From contig NZ_VXCP01000040.1 in assembly GCF_011355085.1 (NCBI RefSeq), positions 1 to 64,000 of the forward strand: a stretch of DNA of 64,000 nucleotides. Direction: 5' to 3'. Shown one piece after another: positions 48,060-57,019 of this stretch. The DNA is from Pseudomonas akapageensis (lineage in GTDB: Bacteria; Pseudomonadota; Gammaproteobacteria; Pseudomonadales; Pseudomonadaceae). A program made the position numbers and the translations under genes. Below the pieces are notes generated by a model. That model worked only from the letters and a program-made list of their open reading frames with translations. It had not been told where the DNA came from and ran no database searches. Every line of letters begins with the position of its first letter. Position 1 is the stretch's first letter.

Positions 48060-49637
48060 TCAGAACCGGTATTTGAAGTTGAGGGCGACGTTGTCGCGGT
48101 CAGCCAGGGGGGCATTGTTGGCGTTGCCAAGGTAAGCGTTGTAACGGGCCTCCACGGTGAAGTTGCCGAGGTAGCGCCACGAGCTGCCGATGCTCGCGCG
48201 GTCATCGCCCTGGCCTGCGTTGATCGAACCGACCATGGCACTGTCGTGCTGCGCGGCGGTGCTGTAGGTGACCGGGACCGACATGTCCCAGCCGCTGAAC
48301 ACGTTGTTGTAATCGAAGGTCGCCTGCACGGTGTAACCCCAGGCATCGCGGTCGTAGACCAGGCTGTCGGTGCCGGGCAGGGTAAAGCCTGGCGCCAGGG
48401 TCACCGGCGCAGACTTGTCGTTGTTGAGCACGGTGTTGTAGACGAGCTCGCCGACCAGGGTGGTGTTGTCGGCAAAGGCAGTAGGGCCGACCACATGGAT
48501 CAGCGAGGTCTGCGCTTGCAGGGTCTCGCCACGTACCGGGCTGGAGAAGCCGTTGTCGACCATCACCGGGGTGCCGTCGCGGTAGCTGACTTCACCGGCG
48601 ATGCTGGTGTCGCCCAGCACGGTCGAGAAGCTGGCGCCGTACAGGTCGATGTTGTCGAAGTAGCGCACGCGGTAGCGGCCCAGGTCGCTCTGGAAGTCCA
48701 GCGACGGGGTCTTGTCGTGGAAGCGCGAGTAGTAGACGCCGAACTCGGTGTTGTTCAGCGACTCGGCCGCATAGGTGAAGGCCACGCCGTACTGGCCGCT
48801 GTCGCTTGGCTCGTCGTCCTTGAGGCGCTGGACGAAGCCGGTGGCATCGTTGAAGCCGCCCCTGTCGATGAAGTCGGTGGTGGAGAAGTAGCTGCCGACG
48901 CCGAAGATTTCGGTCTTTTCCCATTTGTATTGATAGTAGGCCTGCACATTGAGTGCGTCGGTCAGGCTGAACTGGCCGAACACCTGGCCCACCGGCAGCA
49001 GGATCTCCTTGACCTCGACGCCCGGGGTGGTCGACTTGGTGGCGTCAACCGGGCTCTGTGCTGCAGAGATACCGGGGTAGAACAGGCTTTCGCCCCAGTT
49101 CACCACCTGGTCGCCCGCACGCAGGTTGAGGCTGTGCCCGCTCAGGTCCCAGGTGCCGTAGACGTAGGCGTCGAGCAGGCGCACGTCGTCTCGGTGCTGG
49201 TCGATGGTGGCCTGGGGGAAGCGATCCGGGCGCGAGCAATGGCCGCCGGCGAAGCAGTTGGAGGTGCCGGTGTCGTTATCGTTGCCCTGATCGTAGACGC
49301 TGTCGTAGAAGCCGGTCGCCCGCACGAACATGCCGTAGTCGGTACGCCATTTCAGGTTGGCTTCGGTGATGAAGCCAGCGCGATTGTTGATCATGCTGCC
49401 TTTGTCGAAGGCGTTGTCACCGTCGTTGCCGTTGGCATTGGCAACCAGCTTGTTATCGCGACCTTCGGTACGCCAGGCCGCGCTGTAGGTCAGCGTGGTA
49501 TCCCAGTCGAGGCTCAGGTCATCGCTCGGTTGAAAGGTCATTGCATTCGCTTGGCTGCCCAGTCCCCCAGCGAGCAACAGCATGGCCATACGTACGCAAG
49601 TGTTAAGTGGTTGTGGGGCGATTGTTGTTTTTATCAT
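48060..49637 (-). CDS. DUF1302 family outer-membrane protein
   Basis: The 525-residue protein has a signal peptide (MAMLLLAGGLGSQANA near residues 17-32), many alternating beta strands and a C-terminal aromatic end (NFKYRF) typical of outer-membrane barrels. DUF1302 signatures: LSLDWDTTLTYSAAWR, LRAGDQVVNWGESLFYPG and DALNVQAYYQYKWEKTEIFG. It is likely a channel or uptake barrel for steroids. First gene of the leftward trio, with an operator centred 104 bp before its start. The ATG is preceded by TGAGGACGAC. Confidence 0.87.
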   Translation of the reverse strand: MIKTTIAPQPLNTCVRMAMLLLAGGLGSQANAMTFQPSDDLSLDWDTTLTYSAAWRTEGRDNKLVANANGNDGDNAFDKGSMINNRAGFITEANLKWRTDYGMFVRATGFYDSVYDQGNDNDTGTSNCFAGGHCSRPDRFPQATIDQHRDDVRLLDAYVYGTWDLSGHSLNLRAGDQVVNWGESLFYPGISAAQSPVDATKSTTPGVEVKEILLPVGQVFGQFSLTDALNVQAYYQYKWEKTEIFGVGSYFSTTDFIDRGGFNDATGFVQRLKDDEPSDSGQYGVAFTYAAESLNNTEFGVYYSRFHDKTPSLDFQSDLGRYRVRYFDNIDLYGASFSTVLGDTSIAGEVSYRDGTPVMVDNGFSSPVRGETLQAQTSLIHVVGPTAFADNTTLVGELVYNTVLNNDKSAPVTLAPGFTLPGTDSLVYDRDAWGYTVQATFDYNNVFSGWDMSVPVTYSTAAQHDSAMVGSINAGQGDDRASIGSSWRYLGNFTVEARYNAYLGNANNAPLADRDNVALNFKYRF

Positions 49638-49730
49638 GTCGTCCTCATGCCGCGGTCAGGCCAGCCCGACCTGCAGTTCAGGGTTGAGAAGTGAAGCTGG
49701 GGCGACTATGGAGTCACCCTTCAGGCGTAA

Positions 49731-49750
49731 CATCGTCCAAGCGGACTAAG
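49731..49750 (-). promoter_or_regulatory. Steroid-regulon operator for the DUF1302 unit
   Basis: CATCGTCC-AAGC-GGACTAAG; read leftward CTTAGTCC-GCTT-GGACGATG. GGACGATG half faces the DUF1302 gene; centre 104 bp before its start. Confidence 0.78.
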
Positions 49751-49779
49751 CGATATTTGTGAGGGATGCGCGGCGGCGT

Positions 49780-49799
49780 CTTAGTCCCATTGGACGATG
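49780..49799 (+). promoter_or_regulatory. Steroid-regulon operator for kstD
   Basis: CTTAGTCC-CATT-GGACGATG. It mirrors the site at 49731; both read CTTAGTCC-N4-GGACGATG in the direction of their gene. Centre 112 bp before the kstD start. Confidence 0.78.
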
Positions 49800-49900
49800 A
49801 CCACCCAGGCAGGCGCGGCGAACAATCACGAGAACGACCGCACCCGGCCTTGCGCCGGTAGCGGCTTCTTGTCAGTTGGGCCGCCGGGGGAGGTGATCGC

Positions 49901-51643
49901 ATGAACGATGCCGAGATCAAATGGGATGAATGCTGCGATGTGTTGGTGATCGGCTCGGGGGCGGGCGGGATGACCGCTGCACTGCGCGCCCACGATCTTG
50001 GTCTCAATGCACTGGTGATAGAAAAGAGCGCCGAATATGGCGGCACTTCAGCCGTGTCGGGTGGTGGTATCTGGATACCCAATAACCACCGTATCAGCGC
50101 CCTTGGCGGCAGCGACTCGGCCGAGGAGGCGATTGCCTACATCAAGGCCGTGACCCATGGCGAGATCGATGACGGGCGTATCGAAGCCTATGTCGAGCAT
50201 GGCCGCGAGATGGTCGAGTACCTTGAAAAACACACCCGTGCGCGCTTTGAAGCGCAACCCCGATATGCCGATTACTACCCTGAAGTGGCGGGCGGCAAAC
50301 CGGGCTATCGCTCCATGGACCCACAGCCCTTCAATGCCGCTGCCCTGGGCGAAGAGTTCCTGCGCATGCGTGCGCCATCACCCGGTACCCTGATGATGGG
50401 GCGCATGGCGATGACCATGAAAGAGGCGCAAGTCCTGCTCTGCCGTGGCAAGGGCTGGCTGGGGCTGACCCTGCGAGTGATGTGGCGTTACTGGAGTGAC
50501 CGTGAAGGGCGAAAACTGTCGCGCCGCGATCGGTTCCTGACCCTGGGCAATGCCTTGATCGGCGCGCTGCGCTGTTCCTTGCTCGACCGCGGGCTGCCGC
50601 TCTGGCTCAACTGTTCGCTGCAGGAGCTGATCATCATCGGTGATCGGGTCGGTGGTGCGCGCGTCTGCCGCGACGGGCAAACATTCAACATCAAGGCGCG
50701 TCACGGCGTGATCGTCGCCGCCGGCGGATTCGAGCGTAACCAGGCGATGCGCGCGCAATACCATCCGCAACCCTCGCAGGCCGGCTGGAGTGCAACGCCG
50801 CCGAACAATACCGGCGACGGCATACGGGCAGGCCAGGCCATCGGTGCGCGCACGGCGCTGATGAGCCACAGCTGGTGGGCACCCACGACCCATGTGCAGG
50901 GCGAGGAAAAACAGCGTGCCTTGTTTGTCGAGCGGACCTTGCCTGGCTGCATCCTGGTCAACTCCGCCGGCGAGCGCTTCGTCAACGAAGCCGCGCCCTA
51001 CACCGATATCGTTTACGCGATGTACGCCAACAACCGTGAGGGTGCGGTAAGCGTGCCGTGCTGGATGATCTTTGACGCCACGTTCCGTCACAAATATCCC
51101 TGTGGCGCGTTGCTGCCGGGCTATGCCCAGCGTGATTGGCAACTGCCCAAGCACCTGCGCAAGTACTTCCATAAAGCCTCCAGCCTGTCGGCGCTGGCGG
51201 CAAAAATCGGTGTGGATGCCGCCGGACTGTCACGCACTGTGCAGCGATTCAACGGCATGGCGGTGCAGGGCATCGATAAAGATTTTCACAAGGGTGATTC
51301 GCTGTTCGATCGCTATTACGGCGACCCCAATGTACAGCCCAACCCGTGCCTGGCGCCGCTGCTCAAGGGGCCGTTCTACGCGGTTCGCATCGATGCCGGT
51401 GACATCGGTACCAAAGGCGGGCTGCTGACGGATGTGCACGCCCGTGTACTGCATGAAGACGGGCAGCCGATCGACGGTCTGTATGCGATCGGCAACAGCG
51501 CGGCCTCGATGATGGGGCGTACCTACCCCGGCGCGGGTTCCACCATCGGCCCGGCGATGACATTCGGCTACCGGGCCGCCAATCACATCAAGCACCAGTG
51601 CCAGAGCCAACAGGCCCTGGCCATGTCCAGGAGTGGAAGATGA
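49901..51643 (+). CDS. kstD: 3-ketosteroid delta-1-dehydrogenase (KstD/TesH family)
   Basis: The 580-residue flavoprotein has the FAD motif VLVIGSGAGGMTAALRAHDLG near residue 14, IEKSAEYGGTSAVSGGGIWIP near 40, the Tyr-containing NEAAPYTDIVY near 365 (active-site Tyr of KstD) and the C-terminal MGRTYPGAGSTIGPAMTFGY. KstD puts a double bond at C1-C2 of 4-ene-3-ketosteroids. The related delta-4(5-alpha)-dehydrogenase (TesI) shares much of this pattern, so the regiochemistry is not certain. It is first of a rightward pair under its own operator; the stop overlaps the next gene. Confidence 0.85.
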   Translation: MNDAEIKWDECCDVLVIGSGAGGMTAALRAHDLGLNALVIEKSAEYGGTSAVSGGGIWIPNNHRISALGGSDSAEEAIAYIKAVTHGEIDDGRIEAYVEHGREMVEYLEKHTRARFEAQPRYADYYPEVAGGKPGYRSMDPQPFNAAALGEEFLRMRAPSPGTLMMGRMAMTMKEAQVLLCRGKGWLGLTLRVMWRYWSDREGRKLSRRDRFLTLGNALIGALRCSLLDRGLPLWLNCSLQELIIIGDRVGGARVCRDGQTFNIKARHGVIVAAGGFERNQAMRAQYHPQPSQAGWSATPPNNTGDGIRAGQAIGARTALMSHSWWAPTTHVQGEEKQRALFVERTLPGCILVNSAGERFVNEAAPYTDIVYAMYANNREGAVSVPCWMIFDATFRHKYPCGALLPGYAQRDWQLPKHLRKYFHKASSLSALAAKIGVDAAGLSRTVQRFNGMAVQGIDKDFHKGDSLFDRYYGDPNVQPNPCLAPLLKGPFYAVRIDAGDIGTKGGLLTDVHARVLHEDGQPIDGLYAIGNSAASMMGRTYPGAGSTIGPAMTFGYRAANHIKHQCQSQQALAMSRSGR

Positions 51644-52518
51644 GTACAGAACGCAGTCAGGTTGCTGTTGTTACCGGTGCCAGCCGGGGTGTCGGCCAGG
51701 GTATCGCCCTGGCGCTCGGCGCCGCCGGCATGACGGTCTACGTCACCGGGCGCGCCCCGGCGCAAGGAGGTTCCAACTTGTATGGGCGCCCCCTCAATGG
51801 TTCGCTGGAAGAAACGGCAGCGGCCATTACCGCTGCCGGTGGCCGCGGCATCGCCGTGGTCTGTGACCATGGCGACGATGCCCAGGTGCAGGCGCTGTTC
51901 GCCCAGGTCGAGCGCGAGTGCGGGCACCTGGATTTGCTGGTGAACAATGCAGCCTTTATCCACGACCGATTGATCGAGCCGGGACCGTTCTGGGAAAAGC
52001 CCCTGGACCTGGTGCGGATCATCGATGTCGGCCTGCGTTCGGCCTACGTCGCCAGCTACCATGCCGCGCCACTGTTGCTGCGTAGTGAGCGCGCACTGGT
52101 GTGTTTCACTTCGTCGTTCGGTGCCGGTTGCTACATGCACGGGCCGGCCTATGGCGCGCAGAAGGCTGGTTGCGACAAGCTGGCAGCGGATATGGCCATC
52201 GATTTCGAAAACCATGACGTGGCCGCGCTGTCACTCTGGCTCGGCCCGCAACTGACCGAGCGCACGCGTATCGCCGGCGAGCAGCATGGCGAGCAGTACA
52301 AGGCTTTTCTGGCACAGGCGGAGACGCCGGAGTTCAATGGGCGGGTGATTCATGCGTTGCTCAATGATCCGGAGTTGATGAAGTATTCCGGGCAGACGTT
52401 GATCACTGCCGAGATCGCGCCGGGGTATGGGATCAGTGAGGCCGAAGGGCGTCAGCCGCCTTCGCATCGGGCGATGTTGGGGGATCCGCGCCAACAACAT
52501 CCTGCTCGGGTGGTCTGA
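51640..52518 (+). CDS. SDR oxidoreductase, DHRS1-like, next to kstD
   Basis: The 292-residue SDR has VTGASRGVGQGIALALGAAG and TGRAPAQGGSNLYGRPLNGS (an insertion typical of DHRS1-like SDRs). The expected Tyr-X3-Lys is present as PAYGAQKAGCDKLAADMA. The start overlaps the kstD stop. It is probably a hydroxysteroid dehydrogenase or a reductase for a ring intermediate. Confidence 0.82.
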   Translation: MSTERSQVAVVTGASRGVGQGIALALGAAGMTVYVTGRAPAQGGSNLYGRPLNGSLEETAAAITAAGGRGIAVVCDHGDDAQVQALFAQVERECGHLDLLVNNAAFIHDRLIEPGPFWEKPLDLVRIIDVGLRSAYVASYHAAPLLLRSERALVCFTSSFGAGCYMHGPAYGAQKAGCDKLAADMAIDFENHDVAALSLWLGPQLTERTRIAGEQHGEQYKAFLAQAETPEFNGRVIHALLNDPELMKYSGQTLITAEIAPGYGISEAEGRQPPSHRAMLGDPRQQHPARVV

Positions 52519-52526
52519 AGGGCCTC

Positions 52527-52617
52527 ATCGCTGGCAAGCCAGCTCCCACAAGGGGCTAGGCTTGCCATATCATGTGTGAACAACCTGGGACCCTGTGGGA
52601 GCTGGCTTGCCAGCGAT
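52527..52617. repeat. Pseudomonas REP inverted pair (GTGGGAGCTGGCTTGCC family)
   Basis: Arms ATCGCTGGCAAGCCAGCTCC and GGAGCTGGCTTGCCAGCGAT between convergent SDR and ligase genes. Confidence 0.85.
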
Positions 52618-52640
52618 AGGGCCCTCAAGGCCGCAAAAAT

Positions 52641-54206
52641 CTACACCATCTCCCGCAACGCATTCTTGGTCACCTTCCCCGCCGCATTCAGCGGCATGGC
52701 CTCCAGCACCTGCACCCTGCGCGGCACTTTATAGTTGGCCATCTGCTCCCGACACCAGGCAATGAACTGCGCCGTGTCGATCACCTGGCCCGGTGCCGGC
52801 AGCAGGAAGGCCATGGCCACCTCGCCCATGCGCTCATCGGGAATGCCGATCACCGCCGCCTGGGCTACGCCCGGGTAGTGCAGCAGGCATTGCTCGATCT
52901 CCGCCGGGTAGACGTTGAAACCACCCGTGATGAACATGTCCTTGAGGCGATCGGTGATGCGCAGGTAGCCGTCTTCGTCGAGCACGCCGATGTCGCCGGT
53001 ATGCAGCCAGCCCTCGGCATCGAGAAGCTCCTGGCTGGCTTGCGGGTTGTTGAGGTAACCCTGCATCAGGTTGTAGCCGCGTATCAGCACTTCGCCGGGT
53101 ACGTTGGCCGGTTGGGTGTGACCGGTGCTGCTCACGCAGCGGATCTCGACGCCTGGCATCGCACGGCCACTGGTGGTGGCGACCCGCTCCGGAGAGTCGC
53201 CGGGGCGGCAGATCGTGGCAAAACCGCAGACTTCGGTGAGGCCATAAGCGGTGACGATGGTGGCAAAGCCCAGCTCGTCGCGCATGCGCCAGACCATTTC
53301 CACGGGAATCGCCGCCGCGCCGGTCACGGCCACGCGCAGTGAGGACAGGTCGTAATCGCCGCGTTGCGGATGGGCGAGCAGCGATTGATAGAGAGTCGGT
53401 GGCCCGGGCAACACGGTGATGCGCTCGCGCTGCACGCATTCCAGCACCGCCTGCACATCGAATACCTGCTGCGGCACGATGGTGCAGCCACGCATCAGCG
53501 CGGCCAGCCAGCCAGCCTTGTAGCCGAAGGAGTGGAAGAACGGATTGACGATCAGGTAGCGATCGCCTTCACGCAGGCCGACCACTTCACTCCAGTCCCG
53601 CACGATGCGCAGGTTTTGCCCGTGCTGGGTCATCACGCCCTTGGGTTTGCCGGTGGTGCCCGAGGTGAACAGCAGGTCGGACAATGCTTGCGGCCCTACG
53701 GTCTGCTCGCGGGATTGCAATGCCGTTTCGGGAACCTCGGCGGCAAGGGCGAGAAAGTCGTCCCAGGCCAGGGTGCCCGGTCCGTTGCCGCGCAGGCTGA
53801 TGATATGGCGCAGGTCCGGCAGGTCTTCGGCGGCCAGCATGCCCGGGTAATTGGTGCCCAGGAAATCACCGATGGCAAACAGCACGCAGGTAGAACTCTC
53901 GCGCAAGATGTAGCCCGCCTCGGCGCCCTTCATCCGCGTGTTGAGCGGCACCAGGGCGGCGCCGACACTCTGCAAGGCGCCGGCGGCGACGATCCATTCC
54001 CAGATGTTCGGCGCCCAGACGGCCACCCGGTCTCCGGCCTGCACGTTCAGCGCCAGCAGGGCACGGGCGCCTTGCTGGCGCAGTTGGTCGAGTTGGCGGT
54101 AGCTGATCCGTCGCCCCGCGTCGTCGATGGCCAGGCTGTCGCCATAGGCCTGGGCTGCGTTGACGAAGAGTTGTGCGATGGTCAGAGCGTTTTCGACGGG
54201 CGGCAT
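52641..54206 (-). CDS. fadD3: Acyl-CoA ligase, FadD3-like (HIP-CoA synthetase candidate)
   Basis: The 521-residue AMP-forming ligase has the P-loop TSGTTGKPKGVMTQHG near residue 180, the A5 motif TAYGLTEVCGFAT and the C-terminal YLRITDRLKDMFITGGFNVYPAEIEQ with the final Lys in LNAAGKVTKNALRE. In steroid clusters FadD3 activates the C/D-ring propanoate (HIP) made by TesD to its CoA thioester, starting C/D-ring beta-oxidation. It follows an SDR gene with a 69-bp gap on the same strand. A side-chain CoA ligase is an alternative, but only nucleus genes are seen nearby. Confidence 0.8.
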   Translation of the reverse strand: MPPVENALTIAQLFVNAAQAYGDSLAIDDAGRRISYRQLDQLRQQGARALLALNVQAGDRVAVWAPNIWEWIVAAGALQSVGAALVPLNTRMKGAEAGYILRESSTCVLFAIGDFLGTNYPGMLAAEDLPDLRHIISLRGNGPGTLAWDDFLALAAEVPETALQSREQTVGPQALSDLLFTSGTTGKPKGVMTQHGQNLRIVRDWSEVVGLREGDRYLIVNPFFHSFGYKAGWLAALMRGCTIVPQQVFDVQAVLECVQRERITVLPGPPTLYQSLLAHPQRGDYDLSSLRVAVTGAAAIPVEMVWRMRDELGFATIVTAYGLTEVCGFATICRPGDSPERVATTSGRAMPGVEIRCVSSTGHTQPANVPGEVLIRGYNLMQGYLNNPQASQELLDAEGWLHTGDIGVLDEDGYLRITDRLKDMFITGGFNVYPAEIEQCLLHYPGVAQAAVIGIPDERMGEVAMAFLLPAPGQVIDTAQFIAWCREQMANYKVPRRVQVLEAMPLNAAGKVTKNALREMV

Positions 54207-54275
54207 GGTGCCTCCTCAGCAGAGGATGAATACGGAAGGAAACAGGCCGGGCAGGGCACCCGGCGGGGTGCACGC

Positions 54276-55022
54276 TTAAGCGGCGGGCGGGGCGAAGCGG
54301 CGACCGGCGGAGAAGCCGCCATCGACCGCAATCATTTGCCCGCTGACGAAAGAAGACTCGTCCGAGGCCAGGAACAGTGCGACGTTGGCCACCTCTTCCG
54401 GTTGCCCGGAGCGGTTGAGCATGTGTTGCGAAGCGAAGAAGGCGTGGAAGGCTTCCTGTTCGCGCACCATGGTGGTCATCGGCGTTTCGATCAAACCCGG
54501 GCACAGGCCGTTGACACGGATGTTGGCGTAGCCGTAGTCGATGGCCATGGAGCGGGTCAGTTGATTGATCCCACCTTTGGAGACGTTATAGGCGACGTTG
54601 CCATCGCAGCCCTGCAGGCCGAAGATCGAGCCGATATTGATGATCGAGCCGCTGCGCTGGGACTCCATCTGGGCCAATACGTACTTGCTGGTGAGCATGC
54701 TGCCGGTCAGGTTGATATCCAGCACCCGCTGCCAGTTGGCGGTGGTGGTCTGGGTGACGCTGCCCTGGTCGGCGACGCCGGCGGCGTTGACCAGTACGTC
54801 GATGCGACCAAAGCGGCTGATGACTTCGGTCATCACCTGCTGGACCTGCGCTTCATCGCGCACGTCCAGGGTCATGAACAGGCCGGGGAAATCCGCTGGT
54901 GCATTGCCGATGTCCAGCCCCACAACCTGCGCACCTTCAGCGACGAAACGGCGTACGCAAGCCAGGCCGATACCCGACGCACCACCCGTGACGACCGCGA
55001 CCTTGTTCTGCAAACGAGCCAT
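54276..55022 (-). CDS. SDR oxidoreductase, likely hydroxysteroid dehydrogenase
   Basis: The 248-residue classical SDR has VVTGGASGIGLACVRRFVAE, NAAG, NIGSIFGLQGCDGNVAYNVSK (Ser, Tyr, Lys) and ENIRVN-type IRVNGLCPGLIETPM. The start at MARLQNKVAV has AAGAGG upstream; an ATG ten codons earlier is possible. An operator is centred 80 bp upstream. It is likely the first gene of the unit with the FadD3-like ligase, converting a hydroxyl on the steroid or its C/D fragment. Confidence 0.83.
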   Translation of the reverse strand: MARLQNKVAVVTGGASGIGLACVRRFVAEGAQVVGLDIGNAPADFPGLFMTLDVRDEAQVQQVMTEVISRFGRIDVLVNAAGVADQGSVTQTTTANWQRVLDINLTGSMLTSKYVLAQMESQRSGSIINIGSIFGLQGCDGNVAYNVSKGGINQLTRSMAIDYGYANIRVNGLCPGLIETPMTTMVREQEAFHAFFASQHMLNRSGQPEEVANVALFLASDESSFVSGQMIAVDGGFSAGRRFAPPAA

Positions 55023-55091
55023 AACTGAACCTCTTTTGTTGTTGTGGGCCATGTACCTGCTGCCGAGTCTAACCGCAGGTAGGGCTTGGGT

Positions 55092-55111
55092 GATCGTCCG
55101 TTGAGACTATT
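55092..55111 (-). promoter_or_regulatory. Steroid-regulon operator for the SDR/fadD3 unit
   Basis: GATCGTCC-GTTG-AGACTATT; read leftward AATAGTCT-CAAC-GGACGATC. Centre 80 bp before the 55022 start. It lies in the narrow gap after kshB. Confidence 0.68.
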
Positions 55112-55124
55112 GGCCGAAGGGCGT

Positions 55125-56216
55125 TCAGTCCGGGAACTTCAGCCGCACCCGGGCGCCGGTCGGTCGGCTCTGGCAGGCCAGGGTCCAGCCCTCGGCCAGC
55201 TCCTTGGCGCTGAGTACGTCATTGCGCGCCAATTGGGTTTCGCCCTCCTGGATGGTGCACATGCAGGCGCCGCAGAATCCTTCTTCGCAGGAAAAAGGCA
55301 CTTCCAGGCCAGCGGCCTTGCAGCTTTGCAGGAGGGTATCGCCGGGACGACAGGCGATCTCGTGCCGTTGGCCATCAAGCTCGACGATCAACGCTTCGCA
55401 CGCCGAGTCGGCCGCGGCAGCGCGGGCCAGTGCCTCTTGAGCCAGCACCTCGTCGGGGTCCGGCGGGGATACGAAACGCTCCACATGGATACGTACGGCT
55501 GCCTCGCCCAAGGCAAGCAGCGTGCTCTCCACGGTATCCATGAATGGGCCGGGGCCGCAAATGAAATAGTCGCCGGCACTATGGCCGCGAACCAGTTGGC
55601 GCACCTGTGCATCGGTCAGGAACCCTTGCACCGAATCCAGGATATGCACCACTTCCAGACGTTCCGGATTGGCCTTGGCGAGCTGGCGCAGTTCATCGCG
55701 GAAAATTACCGAGGCTTCGTCGCGATTGGCATAGATGAGCTTGATCGGTCGCGCGCTGGTTTGCAGCGACGACTTGAGAATGGAGAAAACGGGAGTGATC
55801 CCTGAACCACCTCCGAACAGCACCAGTGGTCGCTCGTTGTCCGCCTGACGCTCGTCCAGATGAAAATGCCCCGCCGGCGGCAGCACTTCCAGCCAGTCGC
55901 CGACCTGCACCTGCTGGTTCATCCAGTTTGAAACGCGACCGCCATCGACGCGCTTGATCGTCACCTTGGGCCGGGCATCGCACACTGGCGAGCTGGCCAT
56001 GGAATAACAGCGGGTCAACAGCTTGCCGGCGCAAGGCACGCGAAAGCTCAAGAACTGTCCCGGCTTGTAGCGGAACCGTTCGCGCAGAGACTCTGGAACG
56101 TCAAACACCAGCGAGCGGGCATCGGCGGTCTCATCGATCACCGCGCAGACTTGCAGGCGGTAGCTGCCGCTCGCCGATTGTTCGGTGGGGTTCAGGTTCA
56201 GCTGTTGCGTGCCCAT
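55125..56216 (-). CDS. kshB: 3-ketosteroid 9-alpha-hydroxylase reductase component
   Basis: The 363-residue class IA reductase passes electrons from NADH through FAD and a plant-type [2Fe-2S] centre to KshA. The FAD motif RCYSMASSP is near residue 67 and the NAD-binding GGGSGITPVFSILKS near 133. The C-terminal ferredoxin CEEGFCGACMC plus a later LAC lies near 310-345. I chose the ATG (MGTQQLNL) because GAGGTGAGT precedes it; a GTG two codons earlier is possible. It is the last gene of the unit TesA1-SDR-KshB. Confidence 0.92.
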   Translation of the reverse strand: MGTQQLNLNPTEQSASGSYRLQVCAVIDETADARSLVFDVPESLRERFRYKPGQFLSFRVPCAGKLLTRCYSMASSPVCDARPKVTIKRVDGGRVSNWMNQQVQVGDWLEVLPPAGHFHLDERQADNERPLVLFGGGSGITPVFSILKSSLQTSARPIKLIYANRDEASVIFRDELRQLAKANPERLEVVHILDSVQGFLTDAQVRQLVRGHSAGDYFICGPGPFMDTVESTLLALGEAAVRIHVERFVSPPDPDEVLAQEALARAAAADSACEALIVELDGQRHEIACRPGDTLLQSCKAAGLEVPFSCEEGFCGACMCTIQEGETQLARNDVLSAKELAEGWTLACQSRPTGARVRLKFPD

Positions 56217-56229
56217 ACTCACCTCTACC

Positions 56230-56985
56230 TCAGATGCCGCTGATCAGTTGCGCGTTATCGACGCGAATTTCGGCGCCGTTGACGAAACGCGACTCATCGG
56301 CGGCAAGGAACAGCACCACGTTGGCGATATCCAACGGCGCGCACATGCGGTTCATCGGGTCCTGGTCCAGCACTTCCTGAGGGATCGGCTGGCCGCCGGC
56401 CAGGGCCTGGGTCATTGGCGTGTTGACGCCGTCCGGGTGCACGCTGTTGCAGCGGATGCGATAACCCTTCTGCTTGCAATGCAGGGCAATGGAACGGGTC
56501 ATCGCTGCCACCGCACCCTTGGAAGCGGAATAGGCACAGAACATCGGCATGGCGCCCAGTGCTGCGACCGAGGACATGTTGATGATCGAGCCGCCGCCGG
56601 TTTCCTTCATGGCTTCGATGGCGTACTTGCAGCCAAGGAAGTAGCCGTCGCCGTTGATCTTCTGCACCTTCTGCCACAGCTCCAGGGTGGTGTCTTCGAT
56701 GCTGCCGAGCGCCAGGATGGCGGCGTTGTTGACCAGTACATCGAGACGGCCGAAGTGCTGCACCGTGGTCTTGATCACCTGTTGCCAATCGCTTTCGCTG
56801 GCAATGTCATGGCGGATGAACAGGGCGTTGCTGCCGATTTCGGCGGCCACCTGGCGACCGGCCTCTTCATTGAGGTCGGTGATGACCACCTTGGCGCCTT
56901 CGCGGGCCAGCAGCAGGGCGTCTTCGCGACCGATGCCGCTGGCGGCGCCGGTGACGATACAAACCTTACCTTCTACACGTTGCAT
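56230..56985 (-). CDS. SDR, 3-beta/17-beta-hydroxysteroid dehydrogenase-like
   Basis: The 251-residue SDR strongly resembles C. testosteroni 3-beta/17-beta-HSD as I recall it: VTGAASGIGREDALLLAREG, FIRHDIASESDWQQVI, KETGGGSIINMSSV, AYSASKGAVAAMTRSIALHC, and the unusual NSVHPDGVNTPM. The catalytic Ser, Tyr and Lys are present. It should interconvert 3-beta- or 17-beta-hydroxyl and keto groups, the entry step for testosterone-type substrates. The ATG has AGGAGAACAACA upstream, and the 14-bp spacing to kshB indicates an operon. Confidence 0.87.
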   Translation of the reverse strand: MQRVEGKVCIVTGAASGIGREDALLLAREGAKVVITDLNEEAGRQVAAEIGSNALFIRHDIASESDWQQVIKTTVQHFGRLDVLVNNAAILALGSIEDTTLELWQKVQKINGDGYFLGCKYAIEAMKETGGGSIINMSSVAALGAMPMFCAYSASKGAVAAMTRSIALHCKQKGYRIRCNSVHPDGVNTPMTQALAGGQPIPQEVLDQDPMNRMCAPLDIANVVLFLAADESRFVNGAEIRVDNAQLISGI

Positions 56986-57019
56986 TGTTGTTCTCCTGAT
57001 CGTGCGATTTGAAACCCGG

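Noticed and set aside
48246..49694. Rightward frame of 482 codons opposite the DUF1302 gene
   Set aside because: Val/Ala/Gly/Asp-rich shadow of a clear outer-membrane protein gene.
53364..55028. Rightward frame of 554 codons opposite the fadD3-like and SDR genes
   Set aside because: No domain, and the opposite strand has intact AMP-ligase and SDR motifs.
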